From Anisus vortex (lineage: Eukaryota > Mollusca > Gastropoda > Planorbidae), in NCBI GenBank assembly GCA_949126835.1, contig OX421494.1:19802196-19866195 (forward strand): 64,000 nt of DNA. The letters run 5' to 3'. The translations under genes were made by a program, and so were the position numbers. A model generated the notes under the pieces. It searched no databases. It was not told the origin of the DNA and worked only from the letters and a program-made list of their open reading frames with translations. Within the stretch, counting starts at the first letter, position 1, and every line of letters begins with the position of its first letter. Positions 36,093 through 47,961 of this stretch are shown piece after piece.

Positions 36093-36373
36093 CAAAGAAT
36101 ATAATAAGATGGACCGCTTTCTTTAATATTTCTGCTATTTGATGACTTGAATGACTTCTTTTCGGAATTCCCTATTCCCTTTTGCACTGTACACTTCCGT
36201 TTTATTTAATCGCTATGATTTTCTCAATGTAAAAATTAAAATCAAAAGTTGTATACAGCGGAAACATTAAGGCAAACGTGGGAGAGTAGAAGTCATTTAA
36301 AGACAGCCTTATTGGATATATAACATATAAGCTCTAAAAATAGAGCAAGCGGTCCATCTTTTTATATTCTTTG
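36093..36373. mobile_element. MITE family 1, complete (281 bp)
   Basis: Termini CAAAGAATATAATAAGATGG and CCATCTTTTTATATTCTTTG are inverted repeats with the GGACCGC/GCGGTCC extension. Exactly 7 bp, ATGAAAG, is duplicated on the two sides (36086-36092 and 36374-36380). There is no ORF. This is the reference copy for the family. Confidence 0.85.
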
Positions 36374-36380
36374 ATGAAAG

Positions 36381-37018
36381 CAGTATATTATGCATATATA
36401 GCTAGACAGCGATAAAACACACAATTATAGGCCAAATTCATATACCGGTATTCATAAAAATCATATATATATATATATATATGTATAAATATATTATGAC
36501 GGAAGTACATTATCTTGTCTGGACAGTATTTTAAATATTGTTGTTTTCATTTGGTCAAGATCCAAATGAGACTTTAATAAGGAAAGAGAAAAGAAATGTT
36601 TGTATAAAATTATTCAGTTGGGATAACTCGTGTATAGATTGGAAGAAGGGAGACCATTAATGTGAGGGGCAAAAAAAAAAGACACCAAAAAGAAAAAAAA
36701 AATACTTGGGAATAAGGTAGAGGGAGGTAATGATTGGCATATCCAGATTTATCTCCGCTTTACGCTATCTGGAAGCCATTTCTAGCAGGGGAGGACAACT
36801 TAGCAATAAATTAATAGAAAATTGAATTCAACACCGAGCGGGTGGGCGAGGGCTGGGTGAGTGAGGGCGGGTCGTTATCTTCACCTGATCTTTATTGACC
36901 TCTTGAACTTAATCTGCTGGCCTACTATTAATGTATCGCAACTGGAGCGTTATTATTGTATTCATTTAAAATGCATTAAAGTCATGAAATAAAACGTTCC
37001 TTTAACTTTAATAATATG
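36381..37018. other. gene-free stretch
   Basis: Contains a (TA)n run at 36464-36483 and A-runs near 36670-36702; no gene seen. Confidence 0.5.
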
Positions 37019-37019
37019 A

Positions 37020-37180
37020 TTGGCATCCGGACATGGAATGGGTTGCCGCGACAAACGAGGAAAACCAACATTTTAAAAAAAAAAACTAATAAAAATGCAA
37101 GACTAGACTCAGACCACGGATGAGCGTAGGACGCAATAATATACTGTATAGAATGAGCGTCTGAAAAATATATACGAAGA
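37020..37180 (+). mobile_element. LINE 3' end copy
   Basis: GGACATGGAATGGGTTGCC, AATGCAAGACTAGACTCAGA and GATGAGCGTAGGACGCAATA match the 3' end at 9915-10275. It is short, holding only the last coding bases (W-N-G-L-P region) and the 3' UTR. Confidence 0.7.
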
Positions 37181-37300
37181 ATACAACTTATCCAGGGGTT
37201 TCAAAAATTCAACCAGTCAGTAATTTCTTCATGTGGTCAATAACAGTTGTCCACCTTTCTATATAATTTAGGTCCCGCCTATGGTTTAGTGTTCATTGGA

Positions 37301-37662
37301 GTAGTTTATATGTAACCACAGCTGTTCTACTGGTGTAGCTTGTATGTAGCCACAGATGTTCCACTTGTGTAGCTCATATGTAGCCACAGATGTTCCACTT
37401 GTGTAGCTCATATGTAGCCACAGATGTTCTACTGGTGTAGCTTGTATGTAGCCACAGATGTTCTACTGGTGTAGCTTGTATGTAGTCACAGATGTTCTAC
37501 TGGTGTAGCTTGTATGTAGCCACAGATGTTCCACTTGTGTAGCTCATATGTAGCCACAGATGTTCTACTGGTGTAGCTTGTATGTAGCCACAGATGTGCC
37601 ACTGATGTAGCTTATATGTAGCTTCTGATATTCCACTGATGTAGACACAACTGTACCACTGG
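37301..37662. repeat. 34-bp minisatellite, ~10 copies
   Basis: GTAGCT(TG/CA)TATGTAGCCA, CAGATGTTC(T/C)ACT(G/T)GT repeats; two alternating variants (TGTATG and CATATG) are visible. Confidence 0.88.
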
Positions 37663-38570
37663 TCTATCTCTTGAAGTAGCAACGTCTGCACCGATTGTGT
37701 GTGTGTATATATATATATAAAGCAGACAGGTGGTTAAAGATGCCCTCACCGTGTGCCTCTAGTCAGCTGGAGGGGCAAACAAAAATATCAAAAGCCCTAA
37801 GATCACGGCTCACGCCTCCTCTAATTGATCCAATCATTCCATATGATGAAGAGATCATGCCCCCCGGTTGTGACTCCTCACCTGTCCTTAATGTTTACAT
37901 TGTCTACCTTCAGCTGTTTTGTTGGATGTAACCAGAGACACAGCACTAGGAACCTATCTGTTACTTCCGTTGATAAGAAACGCTAAAATATTCTTGAAAA
38001 AAAAAAAGCGCGGGGAAAAGAATTTAAAGAATTTTGCTCAGCTAAAGCCTCCATCGTAATACTCAGGTAAAGCGATTCGTCTGCTTGTGGGCAGAGTTGT
38101 CTCCTTACCCTTCCCTCCATTATGTTTTTAAATTCTAGAGCGCAACAAGGATGCGCCGATGCGATGACAGATTTAGTTGTAAGTTGATACTAAGATATTG
38201 AATGGCAAAGTGTCTGATTATTTCGTCTGTCTTTCGTAGTTGTTCGTCCCTTGGGCATTCTAAGGTTTCTTCAATGCATGCATTCTATCGTGGGTTAAAG
38301 GTGACTGATGAAAGACAAGTTTTTCCAGTAGACAAAGACGTGTGCATTGTAGGACTTTCTCCCAATAAAACCAGTGAATTCATGTATGACTGTGGCGGTT
38401 GAAACTAGTGAATTTGAGTTCTGGGTGTTGTTTTAAATATCTAAAATTGTACTAATTATCGGTAGGTTTTCAAAATCCCTAAAAGTGCTCCTTATATTTT
38501 CTTACCATTCATTGTATCGGATTCTTCATGTACCACTATCACTCAATGTAATGCTATTATTGTTTTACTA
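37663..38570. other. gene-free stretch
   Basis: A frame at 38202-38402 (66 codons) reads protein-like (S-K-V-S-S-M-H-A-F-Y-R-G) and is preceded by TTTCGTAG, which could act as a splice acceptor. With no recognised family it is not called a gene. Confidence 0.4.
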
Positions 38571-38671
38571 GTGGTTATGCCCGTCAAAATGACGGACAAA
38601 CGAACGACTACAATGTGTTTGGTTAAGATAGAAAGAAAAGAGACTATTACAATAAAGACAATGAACGTTTC

Positions 38672-39840
38672 TTTTCGGTATTTAGTTTTTGTTTTTTTTT
38701 AAATTGTTTCTGGTCGCCCTGACCCTGGCATATGCATAATAATTGTTACTGTCAAGCTTCTGGTATTAAAAATAAGCGAACAGTTGTGTTGATTTGACTT
38801 GTTATTAATAATAGCCTATTAAATTAACAATAATATACTATCTAAAAGGAAAAAAACCCACAATCCAAACGATAAAATGGTAAATAATAAAAAAAAGGCG
38901 TAGAAAATAATATTTCAATACAATAAAAACTAAAGTGAGAACGATTTTTTTCGGTATTTAATTTTGGTTCCTGCTTATTTTATTAAAAAAACAGTGTTGA
39001 GAATGGTTTCGGTATTTAGTTTTTGTTATTTTTAATTGTTTCTGGTCGACCTGACCCTGGTATATGCATAAGAATTGTGGCCTCAAGGACTGGCGTAGTG
39101 TGTAAACCGCCGATACATTCCCAATAAGAATACACCGGCGGGCGAACGCATGGGGGACAGCCCCTAAAGCGGGTCCGAGGTCCATTGCACTGCCGGGCGG
39201 TCACGGTGTCTCAGTGGGGAGGAAGCAATGGACGCTGCAATCTCGTCTCGAGAACCACCCGGTGCCTGGATGCATGTACCTAAAGCATAGGATTTGTGCT
39301 ACCGGGTGACAATAGTGCAGGTATACTGGCGAGCCACCACGATAATGATCCTTAGGGGAACCGCAGTGAACGATCGCTGGGCTGCGGAAACCTTCCCCGT
39401 TACACGGCACGCCACGCCTTCGGCGTTTCGTTGGGTGGCTGGAGCCCAGACAGAGATTGCTCAATCCTAAGCGTTACGCCCTGCACACAAGAGCCGAAAG
39501 GCTCGACCGGGTTTTTAAACAGACTTTTAAATTCGATATTAAAATGTAGCGAACAATTGTGTTGACTTGACTTGTTTTCAAAGATATTAAATTAACAATA
39601 ATATACTGTCTAAAAGAAAAAACAACATAAATACAAAGCAATAAAAAAGGTAAATAATATAAAAACAATAAGAAAAAAATATTTCAATGCAATAAAAACT
39701 AAAGTGAGAAAGATTTTTTCCGTATTTCATTTTTGTTCTTGCTTATTGTATCAATAAAACAGTATTGAGAATGTTTCTTTCGGTATTTAGTTTTTATTTT
39801 ATATTGTTGCTGTCAAGCTTATGGTACCCGGTATTTGAAA
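38672..39840. repeat. ~335-bp tandem repeat, ~2.3 units, split by a GC-rich insert
   Basis: The block TCGGTATTTAGTTTTTGTT begins at about 38677, 39008 and 39779. Between them ATTAACAATAATATACT, AAAACTAAAGTGAGAA and GTGTTGA(T/C)TTGACTTGTT recur in the same order. Subtracting the ~440-bp GC-rich insert (39079-39520), the spacing is about 335 bp in both cases. Confidence 0.75.
39079..39520 (-). mobile_element. GC-rich dispersed element, copy 1
   Basis: An island of clearly higher GC than its AT-rich flanks, inserted into the second unit of a ~335-bp tandem repeat. The minus strand matches 53430-53732: GGTGG-TCGCC, CTGCACT, CCGGTAGCACAAAT, CATCCAGGCA, TATCGG-GGTTT and CTTGAGGCC. Both copies can be read with a conserved R-G-G-S-P-V-x-L-H segment followed by P-V-A-Q-I, which hints at a former coding region of a retroelement. 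A perfect stem-loop GAGCCGAAAGGCTC (39491-39504) lies near one end. Class unknown. Confidence 0.6.
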
Positions 39841-40150
39841 GTAAACATTTATAGGCCTAACTTGTTTTTTTATAATTCGTATCATTTAATTTATAGAGTG
39901 TATACAGTCGCCTATAAAAGGATATTCTCAATAGCGACGTAAATCCATTAAAAAATTAAAACATTTGGTTACTTTTACTTAAAAGGATAATGAAAACATC
40001 AATAATGAAAAAAAAAATAATTTGATAGACATTACGTCATACGCTAGTATTTTCTTTTTAAAGTAGGCTACACCATTCAAACTCTCCAAGCCAAATTGTG
40101 GTGCGTAACTTTTTAAAAAGGTCTGGCCACAATAAAAAAAAAACAGCATA
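39841..40150. other. gene-free AT-rich stretch
   Basis: No feature apart from A-runs near 40008-40020 and 40133-40142. Confidence 0.5.
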
Positions 40151-40153
40151 ATA

Positions 40154-40721
40154 GGGCGTTTGCAATCCCGTGACAAAAAGCACGTGATTTGTGTTTACTT
40201 TGAGTAATGGTGTACAATTAAATATGGCCGCTGTATTAATAAAGTTCCATATAGGATCGAGCTTTTTTTAAATGATTGTTGTGTTTTAAGTCTTATGAAG
40301 ATTTAAGCTGTATTATGTATGTTAAATAAAATAGGCTATTTTATTATTATCATAGACATAGATCATAGACGATGTGAGCCTAATAGTGACTTGACTAGAT
40401 AGCCTATTCACCAACAATATCACTTGACATCGTAGCCTAGCCTACGAAACATTAAAAGTGTAGGCCTATAAAGTGAAATTGAAAGTGTAAATAGGTCTAG
40501 CCGGCCCTAGCCTAATCACATTAATCAATTAATCTACAGTACTACTATTTACCTCCTTATTTTTTATTAGGATAGCCAATATTCAGATGTGAATTTTGCA
40601 TGATAAAGAAGTAATTTACTTTCACCACGTTATGTTTGTACCTCAAGTGGGTTCTATATTTACACAAATACGTCACTAAATGTACACAAAAAAACTTAAG
40701 CTCCGCCTACTAAGAACGCTC
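40154..40721 (+). mobile_element. MITE family 2, complete copy
   Basis: Ends GGGCGTTTGCAATC and AAGAACGCTC, flanked by TA on each side. Conserved GTGACAAAAAGCACGTGA near the left end and ACAAATACGTCACTAAA near the right match 12441-13005. No ORF. Confidence 0.8.
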
Positions 40722-40976
40722 TATTGGGAAAACTAGAAAAGACCCTCGCGTTCAACATAGTGAATCTCGCGTTCAATATAGTAAATGAACAAAAACGGCC
40801 ATTTGCTATGTACGGTTAAATTTATTTGTATAGCTGGATATACTTTTTTTGATGTATAAAATCAAGACATTCTTGATTATAAGTCATAAAATAAAATTTT
40901 CTTTTGGAGGACGTTTCCAATTTATACATTTAACTTTTGTCCCGATTAGTCAAACGGCTTAGGTGCCAATAGCGAA

Positions 40977-40977
<1 letters not shown>

Positions 40978-41066
<89 letters not shown>
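40978..41066. repeat. (CA)n(TA)n compound microsatellite
   Basis: About 17 CA dinucleotides followed by about 27 TA dinucleotides with one interruption. Confidence 0.95.
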
Positions 41067-41069
<3 letters not shown>

Positions 41070-41139
41070 AAACAAATAAACAAACTCACGGTAATTATAG
41101 ATGTTGATGATATTGGATACATATCAAACTTTAGTTTAA

Positions 41140-41770
41140 GTGTGTGGTCTTGTGTGGAGTGTGTGGTCTTTTGTGGGGTGTGTGGTCTTGTGTGGGGTGT
41201 GTGGTCTTGTGTGGGGTGTGTGGTCTTGTGTGGGGTGTGTGGTCTTGTGTGGGTTGCGTGGTCTTGTGTGGGGTGTGTGGTCTTGTGTATCGTGTGTGGT
41301 CTTGTGTGGGGTGTGTGGTCTTGTGTGGGGTGTGTGGTCTTGTGTGGGGTGTGTGGTCTTGTGTGGGGTGTGTGGTCTTGTGTGAGGTGTGTGGTCTTGT
41401 GTGGGGTGTGTGGTCTTGTGTAGGGTGTGTGGTCTTGTGTGGGGTGTGTGGTCTTGTGTGGGGTGTGTGGTCTTGTGTGGGGTGTGTGGTCTTGTGTGGG
41501 GTGTGTGGTCTTGTGTGGGGTGTGTGGTCTTGTGTGGGGTGTGTGGTCTTGTGTGGGGTGTGTGGTCTTGTGTGGAGTGTGTGGTCTTGTGTGGGGTGTG
41601 TGGTCTTGTGTGGGGTGTGTGGTCTTGTGTAGGGTGTGTGGTCTTGTGTGGGGTGTGTGGTCTTTTGTGGGATGTGTGGTCTTGTGTGGGGTGTGTGGTC
41701 TTGTGTGGGTGTGTGGTCTTGTGTGGGGTGTGTGGTTTTGTGTGGAATGTGTGGTCTTGTGTGGGGTATG
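41140..41770. repeat. 19-bp minisatellite, ~33 copies
   Basis: TGTGGTCTTGTGTGGGGTG repeats with few variants (GGAGTG, TAGGGTG, ATCGTG, GGTTGCG). It contains no stop codon in three plus-strand frames and one minus-strand frame, which gives overlapping low-complexity open frames of up to 215 codons (GLVWGVWSCV and TTHPTQDHTP types). None has gene context. Confidence 0.93.
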
Positions 41771-42830
41771 TTTTCTTAAACACTCCTGTATGAGCTGTGA
41801 AGTTTATTTTTCAAAGTAACCCTAAATAAGCTGCCTTAAAAAAAAAAACTATTTCTTGTTCAGTTTACCATTACGCACTTATTGGCAGCTCTTGTAGTAA
41901 AATTATACTGATTACGGATTTATTGCGAAACTATTCAATTAAAAAGAATGTCCTTCTTTGTCCTCCTTTTTGTCTCTGAGCTGTGGATGATCTCTTTTTG
42001 ACACTCGTGTGTCTGGCAACCTAGGTACACAAATATTTGTTCTTGGTTATATCGTTTGAAAGCTCGAATAGCAATAACTCCTAAGTTCAAAATGTTACCA
42101 GAATTTCGAGAAAAAACTTTTTTCCACATTTTTTTGTTCGTTTTTTTACTTGTGCAATAATTAAATTTTATGCCAGAAAATTTTCTTTCACCGATTTCTT
42201 TGTTTGTCGTTGATAACAATCAGAGAAATATTTTAACAGTTCATTTGAGTTGAAACCAGAAATCACATTTGTTCTGACTGATAGTAGCAGACGTCGCTTC
42301 AGCATTTAAAAAAAAAGCTTGGCGGGAAAAAAGGAAAGTTTATCTGTTTCTGGCAGTTGTAGCAGTTTTAAAACTGATTGAATTTGAGGCATGAGGGAGG
42401 GGGTCAAAGGTGAAAGTTGAAATAGTTTCTCACCCCGAGAGTAGTGTAAGTATGCCAATGAATGTAAACTGCATTTATACAAGGTCGTCTTGAACAACAT
42501 TTTGGTCTGGAAGTTTGGACCTGTTTTTTTTTTTTCGTATAAGGCTTAAGGAATGTATTGGTTAGGGCCTAACCGGAAATCGCCTCAGAAACTTGCCTCG
42601 GTCGAATATCCCGATTTGTCGGAAGTAGACTCTAGTTGCCTCGGCAAATTATGGGCGCACAAATAACGTAATATGATTTATTTTTATCTTTGAATAATTA
42701 TCAAACTTTTGAATGCAGAGTCTGGACTTGATTATTTTTGCTAAAGTCCTAGCTAGCTTAAATTCAAGTATTATTAATGAAGTGAATGCAAATTTATCAA
42801 AAAATTTAAAAGTAAGTAAGTAAATAAAGT
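41771..42830. other. gene-free stretch
   Basis: A 94-codon minus-strand frame (41935-42219) shows no recognisable domain. Otherwise AT-rich. Confidence 0.45.
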
Positions 42831-43092
42831 ATCCCGATTGACCAAATCGATCCATAGGGCCAGCAAAGCAGCGCTCACCAGTTTTTATGACCACGGAATA
42901 CTAGGTGATTGTATGGCCAGCACAATGCCCAGCTACATTTACTTTACACCTACTAAAGTCAGGTACCCATCGGGTCTGGGTAAGTTCAGGGACACCATCC
43001 AGACCTGGGAACAAATCCTAGTTTTTACCAGGATTCGAACCCAGGACCTTCGGTATGTCATCTAAACTCGCTGCCGATCGGACACCAGGCCC
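42831..43092 (-). mobile_element. SINE family A, near full length
   Basis: Reverse orientation. The B box complement GGATTCGAACC is at 43031-43041, followed by GCTGCCGATCGGACACC in the A-box area, where the A box is mutated. The left end CGATTGACCAAATCGATCC is the 3' tail motif. Confidence 0.75.
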
Positions 43093-45175
43093 CACTATAA
43101 AAAAGGAACTCTATATAACTGTATAAAGATTTACTAATCTATTATCTCATTCCCTCCTCGCCGCTCCCCTACCCGCAATCTTTCCTTAAAGAACTTATTA
43201 GTTTTAAAACAAAAAAGATTGGTCCCGCGGAATAGATTCCTCCCCCCTCCTCGTTGGGCTATCTCACGCGCTTCTTTCTTGGATGAAGCGAAATTATGTT
43301 TACGAATTGGTCCACGTTTGCATGTCAGCTATCAGAGTGAGTACAAGCTGCGTTTCCTATACTCACTCACACACTCAGCCGAGTCCTCGGGGTTTAAAGT
43401 CAATGAAAGGGAAAACTTGCAGACTGGCTTCCACTGTTTTCATTGTTACATCAGGGTACCCCCCCCCCTCTGCCTTAATACTCTAAAACTCCCTCGAGGG
43501 ACACAGCCCTGTTTCTCAATATGTTTCCAACGCAATTTGGGCTTTATTGTGTCTTAGTCCTCCAGGGCATAAGGCTTATTTATACTTTTGATTTAGCAAA
43601 CTGATGAGAAAACCAATGAAACTATATTTCTTTTTAGTAAACTGTACACATTGATTTAGATTTTAGAGGCGGCTTGTCTACTGGTTTGTTTTAGAAGTAC
43701 AATAATGGCTAGCTCAAATGTTTAGCTAGTCTAGCGGTCTGCTACGTATTATGATGAGGTGTTTGTTAGAAGTTTCTTTAACTTTTGGTTAAGCGTTTAT
43801 CTCGAGTCTTTTAAGAGAACAGTTAGTCACAAGTTGTTTGAAGGTTGGTTAAGTGTAAACTATTGGTTAGTCAAAGTGGTTTTCTTAGAAGTAAGGTAGA
43901 TGTTTCGGAGTGATCACTTAAAGCTTTATTAAAGGATACTTAGGACTTAACTGTTGGTAATGGTTAGCTTAAGGATGGTTAGTAGTACGTTAGAAGCTAG
44001 TTAAATGCTTGTTTAGGTCAATTTGGAGTTAATTGTCAGAAACTTTGAGGTCCTTTGTATTTGTTATAACGATCTTGAGAAACAAGTGACCTCATGTTGA
44101 AGCAACATTTATGCGACTAAATCATGACGGAGAATGTATTTGACAATACACGGTCATCCCAGTTGTGTGTGTTCCCTGGTATGATATCAGACAACCTATA
44201 AAGCTTAATGAATGATAATAACGATACAAAGTATGATAATGATGGTCATTTGTGTATCCCAACTCTACATGCTATCACATTTATCATGCTCAATGCGCTC
44301 TTGTTCATATTTTTGGGCTAGTTCCGAAAATCAAATGAAATTCAAGCGAAATTTTCCTAAGTGTCGCAAATCATCGCCATCTTGCTACTCGAAGAGGCTT
44401 CGAAGACCTAAAAAAATTGTTTTTAAAAACAAATACATTTTTTTTCCGTTTTTTAATGTGTTACATTTCAATCAAGAACAATTGGAGTTAACAAGTCCTT
44501 CTTTCTCATCAAGTGTTTGACGATTGTATATTGTTAAAAGTCCCTTTTTGTTTTACCTTATCAAAAAGCAAAATGTTAAAACCGAAATCAATTTCCAATT
44601 GTTGTTTGTATATTGTGTGCGCATGCGCTCTACTTTGGGATTTGTTTAAACAAAGATTTCATTGTAAAAAAAAAAAAGCTTTTGTAAACAAGTTTTAATA
44701 ATGGTGATTTATAGTGTTTAATGGAGCTTAAAATATTGATCACATAAATATATTCTTTCAAATTTATACACATAAATGTAATTTGATAGTTATATCAGAC
44801 TGGATTGAGTTGTGACGTTTGAGTGTTGGTCTGATGCCCTACAAAATCTTACAGTCAGGATAATGTCTGCATTCGATCTCGAGTCAGGATGTCAATTAAA
44901 TGAACAAGTTTATCGTTTACAAAAATACACAATCCCTTAGTATTGTTTATCTGTTATAATTTTTAAATAACGAGCTAAAATCTTTTTTTTAAAGAGTCTC
45001 TATAACGAGAGTAAAATTTCTGTTATTGTAAATTGTGAGTCAATGTTATTTATAAGTAAGACACTTTACAATTTCCAAACTGAACAATTTGTTGGCTAAA
45101 TGTTACCAAATAACATATTTGTCTGGTCAACAGACTAAAAAGGTGTTAGTTAAGAATATATAACGTAATTTTTTA
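43093..45175. other. gene-free stretch
   Basis: A GC-richer portion (43225-43510) holds frames of 67-112 codons with no recognised domain. 43740-44010 has irregular GGTTAGT/AAGTTAGT-like motifs. I find nothing to annotate. Confidence 0.45.
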
Positions 45176-45179
45176 TCAC

Positions 45180-45450
45180 TATTATAACAGCCTATTGCTA
45201 TGCTCAGATAAACATAAGGACAAAAAACACTTTCCTTATCCCTTATGCGAGAACAAATGCATATAAGTACTCTTTATTCCCGAGTGGCATTCCGGCATCG
45301 TTGGTGTTGCCTGAACAAACCAGAACAACCATTAACTTATCATAATCTAAAACATTAATAAAGATGCAAGACTAGACTCGGACCACGGGTGAACGTAGGA
45401 CGCAATAATCTTATTTATAGAAAGAACCTCTGTAATATATAAGAAGATAT
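45180..45450 (+). mobile_element. LINE 3' end copy
   Basis: Carries the same RT C-terminal coding tail as 9915-10275 (CTTATGCGAGAACAAATGCA, TATTCCCGAGTGGCATTC), the 3' UTR ATGCAAGACTAGACTCGGAC and the tail TCTGTAATATATAAGA. 5'-truncated. Confidence 0.75.
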
Positions 45451-46735
45451 GAAAAAAATAAAAAAAATATTGTTTTTTTGTTATCGCCGTAACAATTCCA
45501 TGTTAAAAAAAAAACACACTATTGATTGGCGTGAAAGAAAGCGTTTAGATTTGAGAAGTTACAAAACTTTCAGAAGTTAGGAAATTAATAGGATTAAATT
45601 TCTCAATTTTTTTTGTTGTTCTAAGAATGAAAATTGTAGACACTTTAATTTATCTTAGACAATAATTGTGTGTTCATAAGTAATGACTTTTTTTTAAATT
45701 TTGGTTACAATCACCGTTCACATAAAGAAAAAGATCTGTGTGAAAAAAAAAAATCTGTCTTGTTTGAAGAGGCAACATTTCTTGTAATTCTAATGCTATA
45801 CTGTCCAATAAATAGATTTAACTGCGCAAGAAAACAAAAAAAAAATGTTTTTCTACTTTATTTTTTTTCCAAACCATAAAGAATGAGGCAGAAGAAAATG
45901 ATAGAAAATCAAAGGTAATGACAACTCAATGTGTTCAACAGTTTCCGCCTTAATAAAATATGGTTTATGAAGCGGAAAATTCGTAGTAGAGCGTTTTAGA
46001 AAAACTCACAAATAGAATAAAAAGTGTAATTCAAAAAGAAGGAGAGAGAGAGTGGGAGAGAGAACGGAAGCTGTAAGCTCTAGAAAAAAAATCCCAAGCA
46101 ATAAGGTGCCCCGTTATGATCAGTCGTATTTACAGGTGTGCTAATTACCTGCCACGGGTGGGGGTCGGGGGGTCGGTGGTGGAGGGAGGGGTGCTACCTT
46201 TATGACAGCGTGAGCCGTGAAAACAGAAACATTGTCTGTAGTTCCCCAGACGTAATAGCTGGAACTCATCACTCGGGTCACGCGGCATGGAAACACCACT
46301 GGTACGTGTTGTACTGTTGTCGGGGCCTGGGGTGGGGGAATAAGGTAGGGGCGGGGGGATGGGGGGGGGACCTGAAGACTGGAAGTACTCAACCTGGTGC
46401 TTGAGCATACGTTGTGTGAGAGTATTTGGGCGTCATGACCTTTATTTGTTTTGTTTTCCGTAGACCAATAGACTGTTTGAACTTCTTTATCGTGATGACG
46501 TATACAAGAATTGCATGTGTGTGTGTTTTGTATATATATTTTTGCTGCACTTTCTGATATAATGAGAAATATGTTCTCTGACAATAGCATGTTAACATAA
46601 CAGACTTTGGAAGTTGTTTTTCGTTTCTTGTCCTTGTTTTTTTTAAAATATATTTTTACATTTAAAGTTAAATAATTGCACAACACGAAAGCAATATATT
46701 AACCTTTAAAAAAAAAGTACCTGGGTGAAGGGGGG
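45451..46735. other. gene-free stretch
   Basis: A runs, a GA run (46040-46062) and G-rich tracts (46140-46190, 46320-46372). The minus-strand 181-codon frame over the G tracts is proline-rich by composition only. Confidence 0.5.
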
Positions 46736-46736
46736 G

Positions 46737-46862
46737 GGGTCGTCCATAAATGACGTCACATACGTGGGGAGTAAAAGGGTCAATTATTTGTGACGATATG
46801 TGAGGTGATGTCTAAACAATGTGACGAGAGGTAAGGTGAAGTTTAAACAGTATGACACCCCA
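46737..46862. mobile_element. possible DNA-transposon end (LTR element target)
   Basis: GGGGTCGTCCATAAATGACG followed by TCAC, then GTGACGAGAGG repeats, looks like the terminal and subterminal part of a non-autonomous transposon. The LTR element inserted just inside it. The right flank (53195-53290) has comparable GTGATGTGACGAAGAGG motifs, but I could not find a clean opposite terminus. Confidence 0.35.
46858..46862. repeat. 5-bp target-site duplication, left
   Basis: CCCCA immediately before the left LTR is repeated at 53092-53096 directly after the right LTR, so the two LTRs belong to one insertion. Confidence 0.9.
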
Positions 46863-47486
46863 TGTCACGATTCTGGATTAAACCGTGACTCGTAGCACTC
46901 ATAGATAGACTATAGCATAGATAGCAGTGTATAACTAGAACCTTAGATTAGCTTAAGTTTAGCTAGAATAGAGAGAAGGTTAGTCTGACGTCACTATCTT
47001 CTCCCTCCCTTACGCAATTACATCTCCCCATCACTCTTTCTCACCTGTTTCTCTATCCGTCACTATACTCTTGTACTACGCCCAAATTCAGAGTCTACTG
47101 ACTAATACGATTCAACTTGGTACTACATCTTGGTTGAATGGGTACGAATGTGTTAGTTAGAATGTATATATTTTATCCTATGCTATAATGATGTATTCAT
47201 ATCATGTCTTAATGTATTTATATCTTGTACTATTTTAACGCATGTGTAGACAGTCATTACTCGACCCCTCACCCACTCCCTCCTCTTCGCGCCCCCGCCA
47301 CCCCCCTCTATATCCCCTCAGCTTAGCGGCATGTTATGCAATTGCTTTGAGACGGTCGTTCCCTGAACGCTGACCAGAGAACCCAGTTCGCACACATATA
47401 CTAATTCTCGTCCGAAACCCCCCCCAGCCACTTGAGTTAACTACTTAAAATTCTACCAAAGGAAGATAAAGTCCCCCACTCAGCAT

Positions 47487-47501
47487 GACGTCTGTATAAA
47501 T
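47487..47501 (+). promoter_or_regulatory. LTR core promoter (TATA box, CRE-like half site)
   Basis: TGACGT followed closely by TATAAAT (47495-47501), the best TATA box in the LTR and well placed upstream of the poly(A) signal, so U3-R-U5 order is possible. The same element is at 52441-52447 in the 3' LTR. The transcription start would be about 47525; it is not proven. Confidence 0.5.
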
Positions 47502-47955
47502 TGTCTTTCATCTAGACCTCTCTCTCCCCCCCCCTTTTCGCCCTCGCAACCCCGACCCCCAATCCATTTTTGGCTCCAATAAGCTTTTCTTATGCAAATG
47601 TATATTCAATCTAGCCAATGAGAATAGGATGTAATTAAATGTAAGCCAACCAAATTAACTTTGGGTCAGGTGACTAGTGTCCACGAAAAAGCCGCCCAAC
47701 TAAACTAAGGCAGATCTCTCCCAGCTCCCGAGCTAGATACATCGTTTTGGTCTAGCTCCCAAATTGTTACTCGGACTTGCAGATACTTAGCCAGTAATCG
47801 TAATTCCCTCATTATAGTTACGTAGCCTAACCTTGGATTCCGTAACAACACAGTATATTGAGTGTTAGACGTTCCTGTGCATATATCTCAAGCATTGTAT
47901 CTCCCCTGCATGTTAGTATGTGTATCTCATCATTGGATATTGAATTTGAATCATA

Positions 47956-47961
47956 AATAAA
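47956..47961 (+). promoter_or_regulatory. LTR polyadenylation signal
   Basis: AATAAA, followed about 45 bases later by the GT-rich CTGTCTGTCTGTGTGTGT, the usual downstream element. The 3' LTR copy that would be used is at 52902-52907. Confidence 0.6.

Noticed and set aside
38202..38402. Internal host exon preceded by a TTTCGTAG acceptor
   Set aside because: No recognised domain, no clear donor in phase and no partner exon, so it is only kept as a note.
41136..41819. Overlapping 130-215 codon ORFs rich in GVWSCV or TTHPTQD
   Set aside because: The 19-bp repeat has no stop in several frames, so the translations are low-complexity shadows of each other.
46141..46686. 181-codon proline-rich minus-strand ORF
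   Set aside because: Composition effect of G-rich tracts; no domain or splice support.
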